Part shown: positions 1 to 5,790 of the stretch, in pieces | Layout: every line of letters begins with the position of its first letter | How positions within the stretch are numbered: the stretch's first letter is position 1 | NCBI GenBank assembly: GCA_002327405.1 | Contig: DCVO01000153.1 | Span: 4,376-11,166, forward strand | Direction: 5' to 3' | Origin: Thiobacillus sp. UBA2186 | GTDB taxonomy: Bacteria; Pseudomonadota; Gammaproteobacteria; Burkholderiales; Thiobacillaceae | DNA: 6,791 bases | Position numbers and translations under genes: made by a program | Notes under the pieces: model-generated | Databases searched by the model: none | What the model was told of the DNA's origin: nothing | The model's input: only the letters and a program-made list of their open reading frames with translations

Positions 1-1181
1 TCCTGGCGCAGGAAGGATTTCAGCGCCACGGCAAAGGTCAGTCCGGCCTTGTCGTTGACGTTGACCTGGTTGACGCCTGGCAACTGGATTTCAGCCGGAT
101 CTTCTGCCGTGGAAATATTGACGCCGGGCTGGTTGAGAATGTTGAGGCAGGTGTATAGCGACACCGTCTTGCCCGAACCGGTCGGGCCGGTCACCAACAC
201 CATGCCGTAAGGCCGCTGTACCGCATTCAGCAGGGTTTCCTTCTGCCAGGGCTCGTAGCCCAGGGCTTCGATCCCCAACTGCGCGCTGGCCGGATCGAGA
301 ATACGCATGACGATCTTTTCGCCATACAAGGTAGGCAGCGTGCTGACCCGGAAATCGATGGCGCGGTTCTTGGTCAGCACCATCTTCACCCGGCCGTCCT
401 GAGGGATGCGTTTCTCGGAAATGTCGAGGCGGGAAATCACCTTGATGCGGGAAGCGATCTTTTCCTTGATGGCCAGCGGGGGCTGGGCGACTTCGTACAA
501 CACGCCGTCCCTGCGGTAGCGGATGCGGTAGAACTTTTCGTAAGGCTCCAGATGGATATCCGAAGCGCCGGTATTGATCGCATCCAGCATGATCTTCTGC
601 AGATAGCGAACGACCGGAGCATCGTCGATCTCGATCCCGCCGGTCGCCTCGGTCGATTCCGCCGCTTCCTCGTCCGCAAACTCCAGATTGAGGTCCTCGG
701 CCTGCAGCACCGCCATGGCGTTGTCCGCCGCGTCGGCCACCTTGTCGACCAGTTTGCCCAGCTTGTCGTCCTCGACCACAACCGGCTCGATCGTAAGCCC
801 GGTCTGGAACTTGATTTCGTCGAGCGCCTGGAGGTTAGTCGGGTCGGAAGTGCCGACAAACAGCTTGTTGCCGCGCTTGAACAGCGCCACCATGCGCCGT
901 TTCTGTGCAAGCTTGGGGTCCAGCACGCCCTGGGGGAGCGATTCCGGATCGACTGCACCCAAATCGAACAGGGGATAGCCGAATGCAGCGGCGGCGAATT
1001 CGGCAATCTGGATCGCCCTGAAGCGGCGTCCCTTCAACAACTCGGTGACGAAGCTGTCGCCGCTGCCGGCCGCCTTGCTCCAGATGCTTTCGGCATCCGG
1101 CTCGCTCAGCAGCCCCTGCGCCACCAAAGTTCTGGCCAGGCCCGTCAGGGGTGAATGGGTGGGATTGGTAACAGCAGCCAT
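1..1181 (-). CDS. pilB: Type IV pilus assembly ATPase PilB (3' end outside window)
   Basis: PilB is the cytoplasmic hexameric ATPase that powers type IV pilus extension at the inner-membrane PilC platform. The 393 visible codons hold an N-terminal T2SSE_N/MshEN-type domain (about residues 10-150), an acidic linker (about 165-185), then the start of the GspE/PilB ATPase core. The core has the typical DAPVVRYLQKIMLDAI and ASDIHLEPYEK stretches and the PQDGR region. Walker A GPTGSGKT is at residues 332-339 and the Asp-box AEDPAE at 359-364. The Walker B and His boxes lie beyond the left edge. The NISTAEDPAE and NQVNVN wording is PilB-like rather than GspE-like. The start is ATG at 1181-1179; no ATG, GTG or TTG occurs in frame in the 49-nt gap upstream, and no clear Shine-Dalgarno is visible. 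It is the last of three co-directional genes after ypjD and corB, and pilC and pilD commonly follow in betaproteobacteria. The reading frame is intact. Confidence 0.96.
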   Translation of the reverse strand, partial: MAAVTNPTHSPLTGLARTLVAQGLLSEPDAESIWSKAAGSGDSFVTELLKGRRFRAIQIAEFAAAAFGYPLFDLGAVDPESLPQGVLDPKLAQKRRMVALFKRGNKLFVGTSDPTNLQALDEIKFQTGLTIEPVVVEDDKLGKLVDKVADAADNAMAVLQAEDLNLEFADEEAAESTEATGGIEIDDAPVVRYLQKIMLDAINTGASDIHLEPYEKFYRIRYRRDGVLYEVAQPPLAIKEKIASRIKVISRLDISEKRIPQDGRVKMVLTKNRAIDFRVSTLPTLYGEKIVMRILDPASAQLGIEALGYEPWQKETLLNAVQRPYGMVLVTGPTGSGKTVSLYTCLNILNQPGVNISTAEDPAEIQLPGVNQVNVNDKAGLTFAVALKSFLRQ

Positions 1182-1230
1182 GGGGTTTTTAATGATTGGA
1201 CAGCCTGTTATCGGCTTTAGGCCGTAAAAA

Positions 1231-2529
1231 TTAAGCCTGCAAGCCGGCAGTTCCGGCCTCGCTGCCCGGAACTGCCCCTATACGCGCGACTTTGACCGCC
1301 CGGTCCTGCGTCTGCACGATTTCGATGGGAACCTCGCCAATTTTAACGCTGACGCCGGCTTCCGGAATGTCTTCCAGGTACTCGAGCAACAGCCCATTGA
1401 GAGTCTTGGGGCCTTCCAGCGGAAAATCCAGCCCCAGCTTGCGGTTGATGTGCCTGACCAGTGCCGAGCCCTCGACCAGCCAGCTGCCGTCTTCCATCTG
1501 TCTCAGCCAGCCCGTCTGGGCCGGCGCCTGGGTGGTGAATTCGCCAACCATCTCCTCAAGCAAATCCTCCATGGTGACCAGCCCCTGCAGCTCACCATAC
1601 TCGTCCACGACCAGGGCCAGCCGCTTCTGATTTTCCTGGAACTGGCGCAACTGCTTGAACAGCGGCGTACCGGCCGGGACGAAATAAGCTTCGTGCAGGA
1701 CTTCGCGCAAGGCCTCGGACGTGAATTCCCCGCTTGCAAGCGCATGCAGCACGCGGCGCACATGCAGGATGCCGGCAATGCGGTCCAGCGAGCCCTCGTA
1801 GACCAACAGGCGAGTATGGTGGCTGGTGGCAATCTGCTGGCTGACTCTTTCCGGCTCGTCAGCCAGATCAATCGCCTCGATATGGCTGCGCGGCGTCATC
1901 ACGTCATCCACGGTAATGCTTTCCAGCCCCAGAATGTTCAGGAGGACGCGCCTGTGCTCCCTGGGCAGCAGCTTGGCCGACTCCAGCACCACGGTCCGCA
2001 ACTCCTCAAGGCCAAGCATGTTTCCGCCCTCCTGCTGCCCTGGCTTGATGCGCATCAGCTTGAGCAGCCCCTGCACGAACAGGTTGACGAACCACACAAC
2101 CGGGTAGGCCAGCTTGAGCAGCGGAGTCAGCACAAGGCTTGCCGGATAGGCGATGTGCTCGGAATAAGAAGCGCCGATGACCTTGGGGGTCACTTCGCTG
2201 AACACCAGGATGAAAAAGGTCAGCAGCGAGGTGGCGAGGAAAAGCGTCATTTCGCCCTGCCCGAACAGCCGGATCGCGATGATGGTCGACAGCGTGGCTG
2301 CGCCCGTATTGACGAGGTTGTTGCCCAGCAGGATCACGCCCAGCAGCTTGTCTGTCTGGTTCAGCAGGGCCAGGGCGCGCCTGGCGCCTTTATGCCCCTG
2401 CTCCGCCTTGTGCTTGAGGCGGTAGCGATTGATGGCCATCATGGCCGTTTCGCTGGCCGAAAAAAAGGCGGATATCAGCAGCAGAACAGCCAGAATGGTA
2501 AACAGCGTACTGGTCGGAATCGTATCCAA
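1231..2529 (-). CDS. yfjD: CNNM/CorB-type divalent-cation transporter (HlyC/CorC family), TTG start
   Basis: This 432-residue inner-membrane protein resembles E. coli YfjD (CorB), a family linked to Mg2+/Co2+ handling. Domains in order: a CNNM/DUF21 membrane domain (about 1-185, helices near 7-25, 62-88, 95-115 and 128-158) with conserved SASET at 24-28, GNNLVN at 69-74 and SEVTPK at 111-116; a CBS pair (about 205-330) opening with DDVMTPR and closing with DEYGELQGLVTMEDLLEEMV at 309-328; and a C-terminal CorC_HlyC domain (about 340-418). The start codon is TTG at 2529-2527. An in-frame TGA lies only 18 nt upstream (2550-2548), there is no ATG before the first membrane helix, and the N-terminus from this TTG aligns without offset with E. 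coli YfjD. The likely ribosome site CAGGG (2544-2540) is weak, with 10-nt spacing. It lies 36 nt after ypjD and 49 nt before pilB, so an operon is likely. The substrate ion is inferred from the family only. Confidence 0.94.
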   Translation of the reverse strand: MDTIPTSTLFTILAVLLLISAFFSASETAMMAINRYRLKHKAEQGHKGARRALALLNQTDKLLGVILLGNNLVNTGAATLSTIIAIRLFGQGEMTLFLATSLLTFFILVFSEVTPKVIGASYSEHIAYPASLVLTPLLKLAYPVVWFVNLFVQGLLKLMRIKPGQQEGGNMLGLEELRTVVLESAKLLPREHRRVLLNILGLESITVDDVMTPRSHIEAIDLADEPERVSQQIATSHHTRLLVYEGSLDRIAGILHVRRVLHALASGEFTSEALREVLHEAYFVPAGTPLFKQLRQFQENQKRLALVVDEYGELQGLVTMEDLLEEMVGEFTTQAPAQTGWLRQMEDGSWLVEGSALVRHINRKLGLDFPLEGPKTLNGLLLEYLEDIPEAGVSVKIGEVPIEIVQTQDRAVKVARIGAVPGSEAGTAGLQA

Positions 2530-2565
2530 AAGGAATAAACCCTGTTTTCAGCGGCTAACGGCAGG

Positions 2566-3369
2566 TCAGCGGTGCAACAGCACTTCCAGCACGAATTTGC
2601 TGCCCACGTACGCCAGCAGCAGCATCACGAAGCCGGTAATGGTCCAGCGCACGGCGAGCCGGCCGCGCCAGCCCCAGATGGTGCGCCCGGCCAGCAAGGC
2701 GCCAAAGACGGCCCAGGACAGAAGCGCAAAGAAAGTCTTGTGGGTGAGGCTCATGGCCTTGCCGAAGATTTCCTCGGAAAACAGGATGCCGCTGCCCAAA
2801 GCCAGGGTCAGCAGGATGAATCCCGCCCAGATCAGCTTGAACAACACCGACTCCAGGGTCAGCAAAGGCGGCATGCCGGGCATGCTCGCCGCCGCCGCGC
2901 CATGATGCAGTTTTTTTTCAAAAGCCGACATCAGCACGGCCTGCAAGGCGGCAATGAACAGCAGGCAATAGGCCAGCAACGACAATACCAGGTGCACACG
3001 GAAACCCAAGGTATGCGAGAACGGCACGGCTCGCGCATCCGGCAGCACCAGCGGCAGCAAGACGCCGACGGCGGCAACGCCCGCCACCCAGCCCTGAATG
3101 CCCGGCAACGGCACCTTGAGCGCGGTCAGCGCATAGATCGACACGGATAGCCAGGCGATCAGCGAAACTGCATTGGAGAATCCGAGATGCACTGCATCCG
3201 GCTGAAACACGCTTGCCCCGAGAAGCCCTGCATGAATCACGATACCGAGCAGCAGGAGAACGGAAGCCCACAGGGGGCCGCGCGGCGGCGCGCCCCGCCG
3301 CAAAAGCTGCCAGGCGGTAACGGCATACAAACCCGCAACGAAAAAGGATGAGAGCGCGAAAACCGGCAT
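2566..3369 (-). CDS. ypjD: YpjD-like inner-membrane protein of the CcsA/cytochrome c assembly superfamily
   Basis: This 267-residue, very hydrophobic protein has about eight predicted membrane helices (roughly residues 3-22, 33-53, 66-84, 92-110, 125-148, 176-197, 210-228 and 242-264) and belongs to the CcsA/CcmC-like family. The opening MPVFAL and the C-terminal GWRGR...LAYVGSKFV region match E. coli YpjD as I remember it, and E. coli has the same order ypjD-yfjD divergent from ffh. Histidines at 46, 126 and 210 lie at helix ends where heme ligands occur in this superfamily, but the tryptophan-rich WWD loop of true heme-handling proteins is absent, so a role in cytochrome c maturation is not shown. 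Its function is essentially unknown. The ATG at 3369 is favoured by homology although its Shine-Dalgarno (3382-3387) is 12 nt away. The coding strand carries an A8 run at 2918-2911. Confidence 0.9.
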   Translation of the reverse strand: MPVFALSSFFVAGLYAVTAWQLLRRGAPPRGPLWASVLLLLGIVIHAGLLGASVFQPDAVHLGFSNAVSLIAWLSVSIYALTALKVPLPGIQGWVAGVAAVGVLLPLVLPDARAVPFSHTLGFRVHLVLSLLAYCLLFIAALQAVLMSAFEKKLHHGAAAASMPGMPPLLTLESVLFKLIWAGFILLTLALGSGILFSEEIFGKAMSLTHKTFFALLSWAVFGALLAGRTIWGWRGRLAVRWTITGFVMLLLAYVGSKFVLEVLLHR

Positions 3370-3372
3370 TGG

Positions 3373-3378
3373 TAGAAT
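3373..3378 (+). promoter_or_regulatory. Candidate -10 box of the ffh promoter
   Basis: TAGAAT matches the -10 consensus at 5 of 6 positions and lies 55 nt before the chosen ffh start, just outside the ypjD coding region. I see no recognisable -35 at 16-18 nt upstream (around 3350-3356). Transcription from here would give a leader of about 48 nt that contains the hairpin at 3404-3420. Confidence 0.4.
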
Positions 3379-3381
3379 AGT

Positions 3382-3387
3382 CTCCTT
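3382..3387 (-). promoter_or_regulatory. Shine-Dalgarno of ypjD, unusually distant
   Basis: Read on the minus strand this is AAGGAG, a strong anti-16S match. It is separated from the ypjD ATG by 12 nt, more than the usual 5-9. No ATG, GTG or TTG lies closer in frame, and the protein N-terminus from this ATG fits the family. Confidence 0.6.
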
Positions 3388-3395
3388 AGATTCGG

Positions 3396-3424
3396 ATTAT
3401 CCATGCCTCTTGATGAGGCAACAA
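3396..3424 (-). promoter_or_regulatory. Candidate sigma70 promoter for ypjD-corB-pilB
   Basis: On the minus strand a -10-like GATAAT (3401-3396, 5 of 6 consensus bases) follows a weak -35-like TTGTTG (3424-3419, 3 of 6) after exactly 17 nt. Transcription would begin near 3389, just before the ypjD Shine-Dalgarno. The spacer holds the inverted repeat at 3404-3420. This is a prediction from consensus only. Confidence 0.35.
3404..3420. repeat. Perfect 6-bp inverted repeat in the ypjD/ffh divergent region
   Basis: TGCCTC, loop TTGAT, GAGGCA forms a perfect 6-bp stem. In the ffh transcript it would be a hairpin ending two bases before the Shine-Dalgarno. On the other strand it fills the spacer of the candidate ypjD promoter. 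It could be a leader hairpin, an operator or chance. Confidence 0.5.
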
Positions 3425-3428
3425 GGAA
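3423..3428 (+). promoter_or_regulatory. Shine-Dalgarno that fixes the ffh start
   Basis: AAGGAA lies 4 nt before the ATG at 3433. It supports that codon over the in-frame ATG at 3403, which would add ten residues not expected in the family and has no suitable ribosome site. Confidence 0.75.
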
Positions 3429-3432
3429 CACC

Positions 3433-4773
3433 ATGTTTGAAAACCTGAGTGGCCGCCTCGGCGGCATCGTCAAATCCCTGCGCGGCCAGGCCCGCATCAC
3501 CGAAGCCAACATCCAGGACACGCTGCGCCAGGTGCGCATGGCGCTCCTGGAGGCCGACGTCGCCCTGCCCGTGGTCAAGCAGTTCACCGACGACGTCAAG
3601 GCCAAGGCCATGGGCGCCGAAGTGCTGCAAAGCCTGACCCCCGGCCAGGCACTGATCGGCATCGTCCATGACGAACTCGCCAAACTCATGGGCGGGGCGG
3701 CAGCCGACCTCAATCTGGCCGCCCAGCCGCCCGCCGTCATCCTCATGGCCGGTCTGCAGGGCTCGGGCAAGACCACCAGCAGCGGCAAGCTCGCTCGTCT
3801 GCTGAAATCGCGCAAGAAGAAGGTCCTGCTCGCTTCCTGCGACGTCTATCGCCCCGCCGCCATCGACCAGTTGAGACAACTGGGCAAGCAGTTGGAAGTC
3901 GATTTCTTCGAAGCCGACGACAACGACCCTGTCGCCATCGCCAGGGCCGCCCAGGAACATGCGCGCAAGCAGTTCTACGACGTGCTGATCGTCGACACCG
4001 CCGGCCGGCTTGCCATCGACGAGGCCATGATGGCGGAAATCCAGGCCCTGCATGCCGCGCTAAAGCCGGTGGAAACCCTGTTCGTGGTCGACGCCATGCA
4101 AGGCCAGGACGCCGTCAACACCGCGAAAGCCTTCAACGAAGCGCTGCCGCTGACCGGCGTCATCCTCACCAAGCTCGACGGCGACGCCCGTGGCGGCGCG
4201 GCGCTGTCGGTGCGACACATCACCGGCAAGCCGATCAAGTTCGTGGGCGTGGGCGAAAAACCCGACGGCCTCGAAGCCTTCTACCCGGAACGCATGGCTT
4301 CCCGCATCCTCGGCATGGGCGACGTGATGTCCCTGATCGAGCAGGCCCAGACCTCGGTGGACATGGCCGAAGCCAAAAAGCTGGCGGAAAAGGTCAAGAA
4401 GGGCAAAAACTTCGACCTCGAAGACTTCAAGTCGCAAATCGTGCAGATGCGCAAGATGGGCGGCCTCACCGCCCTCATGGACAAGCTGCCTGGCATGGGC
4501 CAGATGCCGCAGATGACCGGCTTTGAAGACAAGGCCATCAACCGCGTGGAAGGCATCATCAACTCCATGACCCCCGAGGAGCGCCGCCACCCTGAACTCC
4601 TCAAGGCTTCGCGCAAGCGCCGCATCGCCGCCGGTGCCGGGGTCCAGGTGCAGGAGGTCAACCGCATGCTCAACCAGTTCGAGCAGGCCCGGAAAATGAT
4701 GAAAATGATGGGCAAGGGCGGCATGGGCAAGATGATGCGCGGCATGAAAGGCATGCTGCCGGGCATGAAATAG
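3433..4773 (+). CDS. ffh: Signal recognition particle GTPase Ffh (SRP54)
   Basis: Ffh binds 4.5S RNA and the signal sequences of nascent membrane proteins and brings the ribosome to the receptor FtsY at the inner membrane. The 446-residue product is close to the usual 450. It has an N-terminal helical bundle (about 1-85, with the family stretch VRMALLEADVALPVV), then the G domain with G1 GLQGSGKTT at 107-115, DVYRPAA, G3 DTAGR at 188-192, G4 TKLDGDARGG at 246-255 and VGVGEK at 271-276. The methionine-rich M domain (about 295-446) carries the SRKRRIAAG RNA-binding motif and ends in a Met/Gly/Lys tail. MFENLSGRL is the normal family N-terminus, which, with the AAGGAA site, chooses ATG 3433 over ATG 3403. 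It is divergent from ypjD and heads the block ffh-rpsP-rimM-trmD-rplS, although rpsP appears to have its own promoter. The gene is intact with no missing key residue. Confidence 0.98.
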   Translation: MFENLSGRLGGIVKSLRGQARITEANIQDTLRQVRMALLEADVALPVVKQFTDDVKAKAMGAEVLQSLTPGQALIGIVHDELAKLMGGAAADLNLAAQPPAVILMAGLQGSGKTTSSGKLARLLKSRKKKVLLASCDVYRPAAIDQLRQLGKQLEVDFFEADDNDPVAIARAAQEHARKQFYDVLIVDTAGRLAIDEAMMAEIQALHAALKPVETLFVVDAMQGQDAVNTAKAFNEALPLTGVILTKLDGDARGGAALSVRHITGKPIKFVGVGEKPDGLEAFYPERMASRILGMGDVMSLIEQAQTSVDMAEAKKLAEKVKKGKNFDLEDFKSQIVQMRKMGGLTALMDKLPGMGQMPQMTGFEDKAINRVEGIINSMTPEERRHPELLKASRKRRIAAGAGVQVQEVNRMLNQFEQARKMMKMMGKGGMGKMMRGMKGMLPGMK

Positions 4774-4789
4774 GCGTCCTGGACGCAGC

Positions 4790-4807
4790 TTGGCCGGGCT
4801 CGGCCAA
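4790..4807 (+). other. Stem-loop after ffh without a U-tract
   Basis: TTGGCCG, loop GGCT, CGGCCAA forms a perfect 7-bp stem 16 nt after the ffh stop. It is followed by A-rich sequence rather than T residues, so it is not a standard intrinsic terminator on the plus strand. It may protect the 3' end of the ffh message or be part of a Rho-dependent end. Confidence 0.5.
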
Positions 4808-4820
4808 AAACACTAACCCC

Positions 4821-4850
4821 TTGGCAAACAACCCCTTTTCGGCATAGAAT
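4821..4850 (+). promoter_or_regulatory. Sigma70 promoter for rpsP-rimM-trmD(-rplS)
   Basis: TTGGCA (4821-4826, 5 of 6 bases of the -35 consensus) and TAGAAT (4845-4850, 5 of 6 bases of the -10 consensus) are separated by 18 bp. Transcription would start near 4857 and leave a leader of about 29 nt. The site lies in the only sizeable gap (112 bp) between ffh and rpsP. It is the best promoter match in the window. Confidence 0.7.
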
Positions 4851-4885
4851 TCGCGGTTTTCCGATTTCCAAACTGGATTGAGACC

Positions 4886-5134
4886 ATGGTTGTCATTCGT
4901 CTTTCCCGTGGCGGCTCCAAGAACCGCCCTTACTACAACGTGGTGGTGGCCGATTCCCGCAGCCGCCGCGACGGCCGTTTCATCGAGCGCCTGGGCTTTC
5001 ACAACCCCGTCGCGCCTGCCGGCGTCGAAGCCACCCGCATCGACTTCGCCCGCGTGGACCACTGGGTGAAAAACGGCGCCAAGCTGTCCGACACCGTGGC
5101 GCGCCTGGTCAAGCAGGGCAAGGCCGCTGCCTAA
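4886..5134 (+). CDS. rpsP: 30S ribosomal protein bS16
   Basis: bS16 binds the 5' domain of 16S rRNA early in small-subunit assembly. The 82-residue product is the usual length and shows the family opening MVVIRLSRGGSKNRPYYNVVVADSR, given here only as MVVIRLSRGG and then KNRPYYNVVV, followed by RDGRFIERLGFHNP and a lysine/alanine tail. The start ATG at 4886 has only a weak ribosome site (GGA at 4875-4877), which is notable for an abundant ribosomal protein and suggests help from bS1 or from the short leader. It follows a good promoter and is 10 nt before the assigned rimM start, so the two are almost surely co-transcribed. Confidence 0.98.
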   Translation: MVVIRLSRGGSKNRPYYNVVVADSRSRRDGRFIERLGFHNPVAPAGVEATRIDFARVDHWVKNGAKLSDTVARLVKQGKAAA

Positions 5135-5144
5135 GCAAGTAGTA

Positions 5145-5636
5145 ATGGGGCGTATCAACGCCCCCTTCGGCGTAAAAGGCTGGGTCAAGATCAAGCCTTA
5201 CACCGAAACCCTGGACGCCCTGCTGGACTATCCTGTATGGCAGATCGGCAAAGGCGGCCAGTGGCGCAATGCGGACGTGGAAGACGCCACGATGCATGGA
5301 GACTTCATTGTCGCCAAGCTTTCCGGCTGCAATGACCGCGACGCGGCTTTCGCCTTGCGCGGCCAGGAAATCGCGGTCAACCGCGAGGAATTGCCCGACA
5401 CCGAGGAAGGCGAGTACTACTGGGAAGACCTCATCGGTCTTGCCGTCGTCAACCGCCAAGGGGCGGAACTCGGCAAGGTGGCTTCCCTGATGGAAACCGG
5501 TGCGCACGACGTGCTGGTGGTGAAGGGCGGGATGGAAATCGGGAAGGAAATACTGATCCCCTTCGTTGAGGTCTATGTGCTGAACGTGGATTTGGCGCAG
5601 GGCACCATCGAAGTGGATTGGGGCCTGGATTACTGA
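5145..5636 (+). CDS. rimM: Ribosome maturation factor RimM
   Basis: RimM binds bS19 in the 30S head and aids late 16S rRNA maturation. The 163-residue product has the RimM N-terminal beta-barrel (about 1-82, with MGRINAPFGVKGW and NDRDAAFALRG) and the C-terminal PRC-barrel (about 89-163, with EYYWEDLIG, METGAHDVLVV and ILIPF), ending in DWGLDY as in Neisseria. The ATG at 5145 is the only ordinary start near the expected place. It removes the few residues that normally precede VVMGRI in the first beta strand. The in-frame codons just upstream (AAG CAA GTA GTA) would encode KQVV and fit the family, but the first conceivable start there is a CTG at 5127 inside rpsP. No clear Shine-Dalgarno precedes the ATG, so translation is probably coupled to rpsP. 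The exact N-terminus is uncertain; the identity is not. Confidence 0.95.
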   Translation: MGRINAPFGVKGWVKIKPYTETLDALLDYPVWQIGKGGQWRNADVEDATMHGDFIVAKLSGCNDRDAAFALRGQEIAVNREELPDTEEGEYYWEDLIGLAVVNRQGAELGKVASLMETGAHDVLVVKGGMEIGKEILIPFVEVYVLNVDLAQGTIEVDWGLDY

Positions 5637-5775
5637 AGCTGTTAAAAGCTGCTGCGCAGCCGGTCTGCGGCGTTGCGCGGTGCTCGGAATCCTCATGTAT
5701 GTTGAATACATTCCGGTTCCTGCGCGCCGCGCGCCTTGCATCCCGGCTTGCTCGCGACGTTTTTAATCAGCTTCA
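5634..5775. repeat. Palindromic MITE/REP-like element between rimM and trmD
   Basis: The 142-bp stretch is a long imperfect inverted repeat. The left end (5634-5647, TGAAGCTGTTAAAA) and the reverse complement of the right end (5761-5775, TGAAGCTGATTAAAA) match at 14 of 15 positions with one indel. The centre is ATGTAT, loop GTTGA, ATACAT (5695-5711), and the arms in between pair with gaps, for example AGCCGG at 5658-5663 with CCGGCT at 5743-5748. The left end begins on the rimM stop codon and the right end stops just before the trmD Shine-Dalgarno. No target-site duplication is visible. It has no gene. The central CGGAATCCTCATGTA...TACATTCCGGTTCC stretch resembles, from memory, a repeat scattered in betaproteobacterial genomes; I cannot confirm this here. 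In RNA it would fold into one long hairpin inside the operon transcript. Confidence 0.7.
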
Positions 5776-5776
5776 G

Positions 5777-5780
5777 GGAG
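5777..5780 (+). promoter_or_regulatory. Shine-Dalgarno of trmD
   Basis: GGAG lies 10 nt before the GTG start of trmD and two bases after the end of the palindromic element. It supports the GTG start, from which the protein begins with the normal family N-terminus. Confidence 0.65.
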
Positions 5781-5790
5781 AAACGGCAAA

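Noticed and set aside
1182..1230. Regulatory hairpin between corB and pilB (CGGC TTTAG GCCG at 1212-1224)
   Set aside because: The stem is only 4 bp and no T-run, promoter match or conserved feature accompanies it.
1450..2538. Long plus-strand open frame of 362 codons opposite corB
   Set aside because: It is the antisense shadow of a well-recognised transporter gene. Its translation is rich in Gln, His and Arg, lacks any domain I recognise and has no ribosome site.
2566..3369. YpjD as a working cytochrome c synthetase (CcsA)
   Set aside because: The WWD heme-handling loop is not seen and the protein is of the short YpjD type, so only the superfamily is claimed.
3403..3432. Upstream ATG giving Ffh ten extra residues
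   Set aside because: The family N-terminus begins at MFENL, the AAGGAA site fits ATG 3433, and the extra codons lie in the palindrome of the leader.
3397..4590. Minus-strand open frames of 218 and 176 codons opposite ffh
   Set aside because: They are antisense shadows of ffh, caused by its strong GC3 bias; their His/Gly/Asp-rich translations match nothing I recognise.
4790..4815. Intrinsic terminator after ffh
   Set aside because: The hairpin is good, but it is followed by A residues and has no T-run on the plus strand; on the minus strand no T-run follows it either.
5650..5705. Promoter for trmD inside the palindromic element
   Set aside because: TTG- and TAT-like words occur in it, but no pair with proper spacing and match could be found.
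5109..5741. Minus-strand open frame of 210 codons across rimM and the element
   Set aside because: It is the complement of rimM joined to repeat sequence. No motif or ribosome site supports it.
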